NCBI GenBank assembly: GCA_022225965.2
Contig: JAKJXP020000042.1
Coordinates: 1-64,000, forward strand
Length of the DNA: 64,000 bases
Source: Diatrype stigma
Lineage: Eukaryota; Ascomycota; Sordariomycetes; Xylariales; Diatrypaceae
Direction of reading: 5' to 3'
Below, one piece after another: positions 56,399 through 64,000 of this stretch (position 1 is its first letter; every line of letters starts with the position of its first letter). The translations under genes were made by a program, and so were the position numbers. The notes beneath the pieces are model-generated. The model was not told where the DNA came from. It ran no database searches and saw nothing but the letters and a program-made list of their open reading frames with translations.

Positions 56399-58120
56399 TC
56401 AGACGCTCCTCCCCGTATCCTTGCCCTCGTTCTCGTTACTAGTACCAACACCCAGGCCGTTGCGGACGCGGTCCTCGGCGGCGACGACGCGGCGGGGCAG
56501 GGCGAAGCCGAGGCCGAAGAAGACGAAGAAGGCCCACTTCCAGCGGAAGGGGTTGAAGGCGACGCAGAAGACGAACCACCAGAGCAGCTCGAGGTAGGTG
56601 AAGAAGTCGAAGGCGCCGGTCGGGGCGCCGGCCTTGAGGAGGCGCGTCATGTCGATCCAGCGCCGCATCCAGGCGCCCGCCGGCCGCGCCAGCGGGTCCG
56701 CCAGGAACATCAGCAGGATCCGCGTGTAGATGCCGATGTGCCAGTTGCCCACCGTGCCGATCGCGTTGACGTACGTGCAGTTTACCGCCGACACCGACGG
56801 GTGCGGCGGCGGGAACACCTGCAGGTACCAGTTGGGCGGGCCGTACGGCTCCGCGAAGCACGCGTCGGGCAGGAACGCGAGCGAGGGCCGCTTGTAGCCC
56901 GTGGCCAGGACGACCATGTCGCCCTCGAGGACGCGGCGCCGACCGGGCCCGCCCTTGGGGGTGCCCTTGTCCCGCTGGTTGACGATGACGCCGCGGTCCG
57001 TGAAGCCCTCGATGTCACACCGCACCCACTCGGCCTCACCGGACCGCAGCTTATCCATCACGTCCGAGTTCACCATCGGCGTCTCCTCGAAGACGCCCTT
57101 GCCGCTCGGCGCCAGGTCCTCCAGGTCCCGGTAGAAGAACTTCTTCAGCAGCTTCTCCGGGACCCACGATAGGGCCGTCTCCTGGCCCCAGATGTTGAGC
57201 GACAGGAGCATGTCCACCACCGCGTGGCGCGGGATGATCCACTTGTCGCTCCGCGAGAGGATGTACGTCTTCTTGGCCCCCTCGTCGGCCGCGTACTCGA
57301 GCGCTTCGACGGCGCTAGCCCCGCCACCGATCACGATCATCTTTTTGTCCTGGGCGTCCTTGCTGCTCGGTCGTTAGCGATGAGCACTTACTTTTTTTCT
57401 ATCTTTTCCCTTTCGTTTTCTCTTGGTGCGTGGTGTAGGAACTTACCCAGTCAATTGGCTCGAATGGTACACTGGCCCGCTGAATTTGTCTATGCCGTCC
57501 ATCTTGGGCATTTTGGGGTCGCCGCATGTACCGACCGCAGCGATGAGGCCCTCGAAACGGCCATGGGAAGGGTCATTGATGATCCAGCGGCCCTTCTCGT
57601 CTTGGTATACCTTCTCTACCTTCGTGTTGAATCGCGTTCTCGTATCCAGACCATATTTCTCCCATAGCTGTCTCACCTGGCTGACGATCTGTTGGCGATC
57701 CGGATATCCCTGCTCCCACTTGACGGAAGGGTGGAATCTGTAGGTAAGAGAGTGGATCTGCAGGCTCGAAGTGTTGTTCACTCTCTGAGAAAGCCGTTGT
57801 TAGCATGCCAGGTTTCTAGAAACTCGTTCTGCCCACCCCAATATTCGAGAGATCGGGGCACTCACACTCCATATCCCACCTATGTTCTCTTCGCTGCCCG
57901 CTTCAAAGATGACAACGTCGAACCCGTGACCAATGCAGTGCGATGCGGACGTGACGCCCGTGATTCCCGCACCTATAACGGCTATCTTCGGTCGTCCCAG
58001 GTGCTGATGCGGCTCCGGGGGGTTCGGAGAGAGGATCAAGTCCATCATCCACTGCCATATCTGGTAAAGGAAGAGGAATGGGTGGAATAGCGGGTTGTGA
58101 ACCCGCGATTGCGAAGCCAT
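56399..58120 (-). CDS. Flavin-containing monooxygenase
   Basis: Exons 58120-57866, 57784-57447 and 57362-56399 (518 residues). Introns are GTGAGT...CTAAC...TCAG (81 nt) and GTAAGT...CTAAC...GCAG (84 nt). Splicing gives GIWSRVNNTSSLQIHSLTYR and SQLTGKDAQDKKMIVIGGG, both on family pattern. The N-terminus is hydrophobic (FHPFLFLYQIWQWMMDLIL), possibly a membrane anchor. The FAD-binding GAGITG is at residues 50-55. The FMO fingerprint-like FSGPVYHSSQL, the NADPH-binding VIGGGASAVEA and the C-terminal ATG motif VVLATGYKRP follow in order. The C-terminal third has hydrophobic stretches (LLMFLADP; YLELLWWFVFCVAFNPF), so membrane association is likely. It should oxygenate a soft nucleophile (N or S) or a ketone using FAD and NADPH; the substrate is unknown. 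Confidence 0.92.
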
Positions 58121-59680
58121 CTTCTGTACTAGACCTCAGTTTAACAAAGCACGCGCAAAGGAACGCTCGAAGCAACAAGAATGGCTTCGCTACTAATGCA
58201 ATTGAATATGGAAAAACTCATTGGAATTGGCTTTGGGAGACATTTTTAAGGTCCTCGTAATGTTCACATGGACTTTTTGAGGTGTCCGAGATGGATCTTG
58301 TGGTGCCAAGATTGAGAATGGCATGCCCCTGTCAATGACATCATGTTATGGTCATAGTTGTTCTGCGAACCTTTGCTATGGTCTCATAGGCAGGGTTGTT
58401 CCATTTTGCATGTGATCCTTCCAGCAACTGCAATTACTACGTAGTACTAAGGAAAAGGAAACAAAACTTCAAGGTCTTGTTGGATGCACCTAACAGCAAA
58501 TCTATTGCGAGGATGCTGGGCTGCCGAGGTTCTATGTCATATCAAAACTCCTGAACTCTTAAGTGATGAGGTTTGCTAAACATGCAATGTCCCTCCGAAT
58601 TGGCAGCTGCAACACCACATCTTTCAACATCAACTTTACAGATATCCATAGCTGCTGCCATTATATTATGACTAACTAGCATCTGCTTTTACCTTGAACT
58701 TAGACTATTTCAATGGTCACTTATTTGGATACAGTTTAAGTTATCATGATAAACTTGTATGTATGTATATGTGTATAATCATTAAAAAGGCACCTCTTCA
58801 AACTGATCAATTAAAGGAACTCACGTGAAATACAATAAGCCAATCAGCTTGACAATATGCCACTATGTTTATTCCTTTCGAGTGCGCCTTACAGAAGAGG
58901 ACGAACAAGGTGATCGAACTCTTGGCTTTTGTTGCTTGCCTACCCCTATCAGCCCTGTAGGTACCTACTAGGCATTACTCATAGGGGCAAAGGTGGGGTT
59001 TTACCATCGCTGCGGGGGATCAGGGGGTTTCTAAGAAAGAGTGGCAATTGCCCTCCAAAAGCATCTCTCCAAACCAGCTCCAAACTCCTCCAGCCTCACG
59101 ATGACTACATATACTTATTCGCCGTTAAATCCGACTCGGCGGGAAATCAGGGTTTTGGAAATCCTTCCAGGGTCGTTCTCAGACGCCATCCACATGACTC
59201 AGGGGTAAACATGTTCCCTTCCGTCATCAACTGAACACTTCGCGCTTTTATTCGTAAATGATTTGCAACAATGAACCATATAGTATGAACACATTACTTC
59301 CACGACTATTCCTACAAGGAATATGGGCAATGGGCTGTTGTATGCGTTTGTCCCTTGAAACATCCATCACAAAGAAACACGCCGACGACAAGGCGACGTG
59401 AAGAGACCTGTGGCAGTAACAATGTCATTGAACCGACACGAATTGATCTTGGGTAGCAACGATAAGACATGATCATACGACCTGTTCATTTTGTATGACC
59501 ACTGGGAATGCTATGGAATGGCATATATATGTGTCAACCCGACCCAGCATCTCATTTCTTTTCTACCACTACCAATCCGGCACTCAATATACTATTGTCA
59601 AGTGGCTTAAGGATCTAAGACGACCATAGCTCGACGATATCTGAACCAGAAATCCCACGAAAAGCATCTCCATCGCAGCA
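58121..59680. other. Intergenic region, no gene recognised
   Basis: 1.5 kb of moderately AT-rich sequence with short, motif-free open frames. A GGCATATATATGTG element at about 59,519-59,532, some 150 bases before the next start codon, is a plausible TATA-like promoter element for the membrane-protein gene. Confidence 0.45.
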
Positions 59681-60187
59681 ATGACATCCTCCCTGCTGCT
59701 CTTTGAGGGCCTGTACGCGGCTTACTCGCTTTGCCAGCTCCTTATCGGCGCTTACTTCGCCTGGGCTATAGCCGGCGTTCTGACGCCGTACTTCGCGGAG
59801 CACGGCATGGACGAAGAGGTGAGGCAGGCGCGTCTCGTTCTCAGCTACCTTGCGGCATCGGCCGTGATGGCGGCCGTGAACGGGCTTGCCACCCTCCTCA
59901 TCAACTGGTCGAAGGCCCTCGCGGCCCGAATCACACAGGCTTTCCTGCTCGCTTGCTGGGCTACGTCGATCGGGTTTGGCATCGTCACCACCGTGCACGC
60001 CAGCTCGTGGTGGAGGTACTTCGACGGCCGGGGCGAGGACGAGGTGCGCCTGGCGCGGATGGCTCAAGCGCTTGCGGGCGCTATGATCGCCTCGACGGTG
60101 CTCGGGTGGTTTCTCCTGTTCGTGATCTTTTTGTTCGCTGCTTGGGGTTCCCAGAAGGAGCACAGGGTGGCTCATGTTTGGGCATGA
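59681..60187 (+). CDS. Four-TM hypothetical membrane protein
   Basis: A 168-residue single-exon protein with GC-rich, host-like codon use. Four hydrophobic helices are evident: residues about 12-35 (AAYSLCQLLIGAYFAWAIAG), 53-75 (LVLSYLAASAVMAAVNGLAT), 84-106 (ITQAFLLACWATSIGFGIVT) and 130-154 (LAGAMIASTVLGWFLLFVIF). Charged segments (HGMDEEVRQAR and DGRGEDEVRLARM) follow TM1 and TM3. The layout resembles small MARVEL-like fungal membrane proteins, but I see no diagnostic motif and do not assign a family. The start is ATG at 59681 (AGCAATGAC). Confidence 0.7.
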   Translation: MTSSLLLFEGLYAAYSLCQLLIGAYFAWAIAGVLTPYFAEHGMDEEVRQARLVLSYLAASAVMAAVNGLATLLINWSKALAARITQAFLLACWATSIGFGIVTTVHASSWWRYFDGRGEDEVRLARMAQALAGAMIASTVLGWFLLFVIFLFAAWGSQKEHRVAHVWA

Positions 60188-61192
60188 TGAAATGTGAGCG
60201 CGGGGCTTAGCCCTATTACGAATACGCCGGTAAGTGTAGACTAATACGTCCCTGAAGATTGAGTGAATAACTACCCAGTACATTGCCAGATTTACATCAA
60301 GCATTAGTATTAGTTCTCGAATAATAAAGTTCGTGTCTACAAGTCCGAAGTCCCATCCATTGCACTGTTGTCCTCGTTGGCACCCTGAGTTGCTTTTGGT
60401 GGGTTGACTTGAGATCCGTTATGCTGGTGAACTGGAGTAGGATTACAGCCGGGCTACCCCCACCAATCAAATGGATGATATCAGCTCTTATGACCTTGAA
60501 GGGAGAGCAAGATGTTTCAATCTATGTCTGTCTAGAGGAAACTGTATACAAAGCTGGACGAGCCAGCATCCTATATGGACCTCTAGGCCAGAATCCGTAT
60601 GCGCCGGCGTCGGCTGTACAGAGCTGCAGCCGAAGCGGATTGAAATAATTGGAAAGAAGCCTAGAGCAGCTGTGCCGCTTCCTGCCCGGTTGTACTGATT
60701 CTTTTGAGCTTGCAGGACTGTTGATCGCCGTAGGCCACCAGATGAGGTAGATATTCGCGCAAGGGAACTACAGCATCTTACTGCAGGTATCCAAACTAAA
60801 GACGATTTGGGGGGGCTTACAATGTAATACGAATTGTAGTACGTAGTATAGAGGATTGCAGCTGTTGGATTCGGTGGATGAAAGTTGTTCTAAATTAGGA
60901 AACAACAGCACCAGAACCCTGTTAAATAGTACCCCCTTATTTCGCACTTGCTCTCTCGACGTACCACCTTTCAGATAGTAGTAGCGAACGTGGCCCCCAC
61001 GAGACGACTGGAAGCTTATTCGAGCAAATAACTTATCTCATCCTATAATAGTGGTGTATATGAACATATAAATGGGATTGGACTTCACGTCAGCCCTTAG
61101 ACCTATGCTTACATCGAACACCACCGGGCCAACAACACTCCTAGCTCTAGTATACTGGGGCAATCCTTACTTCAACACCAAGCATCTCGGAA
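60188..61192. other. Intergenic region, no gene recognised
   Basis: About 1 kb with only short frames. TATATGAACATATAAATGGG at about 61,056-61,075 lies some 120-135 bases before the start of the peptidase-like gene and is a good candidate TATA region. Confidence 0.45.
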
Positions 61193-62290
61193 ATGGCAAG
61201 AACACTTAGCGCGGAAGGACAAATTCCCTTCCAAGTACCTGGAAATCCCGACATTCCTTGCTCAACCTATTACAAGGTCTTCGGCGACCTTTCGAGCGGC
61301 GCCCCGCCCGTGGTCTTTCTCCACGGCGGGCCCGGCGCCGGTCATGAGTACTTGCTCTCGTTCGCAGAACTCTGGCCACAGTACGGCCTCCCGGTAGTCC
61401 TGTACGACCAGATCGGCTGTGCGGCGTCAACCCATCTCCCCCAGACGGCGGGAGACAAAGACTTCTGGCAGGAGTCCTTGTTCGTCGCCGAGCTGGACAA
61501 CCTTGTCGACTATCTGAAACTGCGCGACGGGCCTGGGTTCCATCTGTTCGGCCAGAGCTGGGGAGGCCTGCTCGGTGTTGCCTTCGCTGCCCGCCAGCCC
61601 CGCGGCTTGAAGAGATTGGTGCTCGCCAGTGGGCTGGCCAACATAGATCTTTCTGAGAAGGGCATCCAGCTGTGTCGAAGTGGCCTGCCCATCGATGTAC
61701 AAAGGGTGTTGGAAAAGTGTGTGCAAGAGGGCGACTATAAGAGCCAGGCTTATCGCGACGCTATTGCGGTCTTTCAAAAGACGTTCGTATGCCGAGCAGA
61801 CCCATTGCCGGAGGAATTGATAATGTCACTTAATCATTTGGGCGAGGATCCAACTGTGTATGGAACCATGTAAGTTGACTGCTGTTGATCATTCACTTCG
61901 GTCTCCCCCTCCCCTTCCTACCCTTTCATGGCGTATTCGTTCTTCCCTTCTGGTCCATCTCCTCATCACATAAGTTATTGATTTCAGTTTTCGTTCCGCA
62001 GGTACGGCCCCTCCCTTCTGGAGTTGACCGGCTCGCTGCGCGGCTGGACAGGCATACCGCGCCTGCCGCATATTGCCGCTCCCACTCTTGTCTACAATGG
62101 CGAGTTCGACACGTCGCACGACATTTCGCAGGTGCCCTTTTTTGAGCTCATCCCACGCGTACGCTGGATCACCTTCCAAAATGGAAGTCACATGTGTCAT
62201 CTTGATGGTGGCGGGCTCAGAGAACGAGTTCTGAAGGTGGTGGGTGAGTTCCTGGTGCAAAAGAAGGCAACCGATGCGGCGGTTGCATGA
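61193..62290 (+). CDS. Proline iminopeptidase-like alpha/beta hydrolase
   Basis: Exons 61193-61869 and 62002-62290 encode 321 residues. The 132-nt phase-2 intron is GTAAGT...GCAG and joins TVYGTM to YGPSLLELTG. H44-G-G-P-G is the oxyanion motif of S33 peptidases; the nucleophile is S122 in FGQSWGG, the probable acid D262 (GEFDTSHD) and the base H289 (NGSHMCHLD). The length and the order HGGPG...GQSWGG...GEFD...GSH match fungal cytosolic proline iminopeptidases and related L-amino-acid amidases, which release N-terminal proline or hydrolyse amides. No signal peptide. In fungi such proteins also occur as tailoring or detoxifying hydrolases, so substrate assignment is open. Start ATG follows CGGAAATGG. 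Confidence 0.92.
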
Positions 62291-62880
62291 TCGATCTTGT
62301 TTTTTGTTAATTTCAATGTAATCGGGTGTTATTTATGAAGCTCGAGATGGATGGTCCAGCTATCGGAATATTTAAGTAACCAAGTAACGGGTCCCCCCTT
62401 TTTTATGTGCTTTCAACCCAGACACTTAATTTGCCAGTAAAACCGCCAACCTTCCCGACAACTTAAGGATCAGGAACTTCCGACATAAACTCAGTAATAC
62501 CTTGTAAGCCCCCAAATTATTGAAAAGCCAGGAGACACTACCTGATAAATATCTCGTTTTTCTTTCGGACCTATTATACCGCTTCGCTAGCGAAGCTACA
62601 CTCAAGGTCCTACCCCGGTGGACAGCTTCCTGGGTGAAATTAGTAATTCGAGTCCAACTATATCTTATATAGTAAAACCTTGCTAATAATTGCCGATTCC
62701 CCAAACCGTTACTTCACCTAAAGTTGGGGTATGGCAATGAACTCTGCGGGGAGGTGGGTCAAGCGGGAACAGTAACATTCTCTATCATATAGTAAGTATA
62801 TGGAGATAACGGGCCGGCTTTCTGTTACGTGGCTAGTGCCCTAATGGCACTACCCATACCTAAGCAACCGCTTTCTAGTA
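62291..62880. other. 3' flank leading into the AT-rich block
   Basis: No gene supported. It contains a perfect 16-bp palindrome (62581-62596) and moderate AT content. A reverse-strand open frame at 62426-62704 shows no motif. Confidence 0.4.
62581..62596. repeat. Perfect 16-bp palindrome
   Basis: GCTTCGCTAGCGAAGC reads identically on both strands. It could be a hairpin or a binding site, or part of a decayed repeat. No function is inferred. Confidence 0.6.
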
Positions 62881-64000
62881 TTCCACCTGCTTAGATTCCT
62901 TTAAATCTATATTATTAGTTTTTTTCCTGCAGCTATTTTTTGTTTTGTACTTATAATAGGTTATAAATCCCTTATACGCTTTTGTTTATTTATAACGATT
63001 CGAACCTTTTTTTATTAATCCAATTTATTAAAAAGCAATTATATTCTTTTAAAAAACGAAATTATCGCATTAAATACGGATATGCCTATAACTTCCAAAA
63101 ACGAAGCCATCGTTTTTTAAATCGATTATAATCGAAAAATAATACGAATAATTAAGTATTCGATTATTTGACCTTATATACGGATTTTTTACGAAAATAC
63201 GAATCGATACATTATATTTTCGTCAGATTTAAACGAATTTTATAATTTGAAATTCGAACATTACATATGCCCAAATACGAATATTCGTATTAATTGAAAT
63301 ATTATCTAATATAACAAATTTTATAACAAAATCGCATTAATTATATACGACCCATATTAAGGAAAATATTCTTAATTAAGCAATATTAATTAAATACTTA
63401 TTTTTAAAATTCTTATAATTTAACAAATTAATTGATTCATATTAAAATATATTTTATCCGTAAGTTTCTTTTACGAACTTAAAAAGTAATAAGCTATTAA
63501 CGATAATTCTTATAAACCGCTTTTATTATTTGCGAATAAATAAAGCCGCATAATATAAAACCAATAAATTTAATTTTTTTTTAAACAAATATTAAAACCT
63601 ATTTAATATTTTTTACCGCGTCGAAATAAACCATTATTACGTAATAATTAATGCCGAAAGATAAATAAAAAGGTTAATTAAAAAAAGTTAATATTAAAGA
63701 TTAAAAAAACTGGCTTAAGGAATATAAATCCTTTGCCGTTTAATGTTTTGCTATAATAAGATATCGCCGTTTTTCGGTTTTTGCCGGGCCGATTATTATT
63801 TTAATTGCTTATTAGCACAAGTTTCGCCGCATTTTGATTTTTTGTTAAATCGAATTTTGTTTTAATTGCTGCTAATAAAGGCTTTATCGTTTTTTAATTG
63901 CTATTAGGTTTTACGATAAATAATAATTTCATTATTACCTTTCCGAAAATGCCCTTTTTTAAGAATAAAGAAAACTTTCGGGATTAAAAAAAGTCCGTTT
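62881..64000. mobile_element. AT-rich, RIP-like repeat remnant, truncated by the window end
   Basis: From about 62,885 composition shifts abruptly to very AT-rich with residual CG dinucleotides (AAACGAA, TACGAAT), the same signature as the gypsy element. Stops are dense in all frames. One plus-strand stretch near 63,035-63,130 (NYRIKYGYAYNF...LNRL) faintly resembles the psq helix-turn-helix of pogo-type transposases, too weak to classify. No LTR or terminal repeat could be matched within the window. Confidence 0.6.

Noticed and set aside
56153..57172. Forward 339-codon frame
   Set aside because: Antisense shadow of the flavin monooxygenase exon 3; Glu/Arg/Val-rich with no motif.

Overview
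The window looks like nuclear DNA of a filamentous ascomycete (Pezizomycotina, most likely a sordariomycete; the class is inference). The evidence is short spliceosomal introns of about 50-140 nt with CTAAC/CTGAC-like branch points, GC-rich coding exons, fungal-specific families (Zn2Cys6 regulator, FTA2-like pseudokinase, Ser/Thr-rich wall protein, Dal5-type transporter), and AT-rich transposon DNA whose substitutions look like repeat-induced point mutation (RIP). I found no tRNA, rRNA or CRISPR array. Exon boundaries were worked out by hand from GT-AG (one GC-AG) sites, phase and family motifs.

Left third (1-24 kb), accessory in character. A short tandem repeat (62-231) is followed by an RBR-type (RING1-IBR-RING2) gene with an N-terminal array of sixteen 24-bp repeats and a RING2 that lacks the usual catalytic cysteine (1674-3487). 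Next come a secreted GH18 chitinase (4740-5771), a small alpha/beta hydrolase (6383-7272), a coiled-coil hypothetical (7882-8484, minus), a secreted Sde182/DUF1593-type protein (9544-11061, minus), a decayed F-box gene (12645-13887) and a Ser/Thr-rich secreted protein (14950-16149). A divergent pair then links an FTA2-like kinase-fold gene (16213-17307, minus) to a PD-(D/E)XK nuclease-like gene (17730-19112). A Dal5-family MFS transporter lies at 22158-23858.

Middle (24-52 kb). A RIP-mutated Ty3/gypsy LTR element (26816-32521, coding strand minus, TAGG target duplication, 243-bp LTRs) is followed by a two-gene metabolic module: an AtuA (DUF1446)-DUF4387 fusion enzyme (35679-38204), convergent with a five-exon Leu3-like Zn2Cys6 regulator (38580-40805, minus). 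About 11 kb without any recognisable gene follows (40.8-51.9 kb).

Right part (52-64 kb) looks like conserved core genome: a TM9/EMP70 endomembrane protein (51886-53898, minus) diverges from the ribosome-biogenesis factor Lcp5/neuroguidin (54893-56119), which converges on a flavin monooxygenase (56399-58120, minus). A four-TM hypothetical (59681-60187) and a proline-iminopeptidase-like hydrolase (61193-62290) follow, and the window ends in a second AT-rich RIP-like block (about 62.9 kb to the end).
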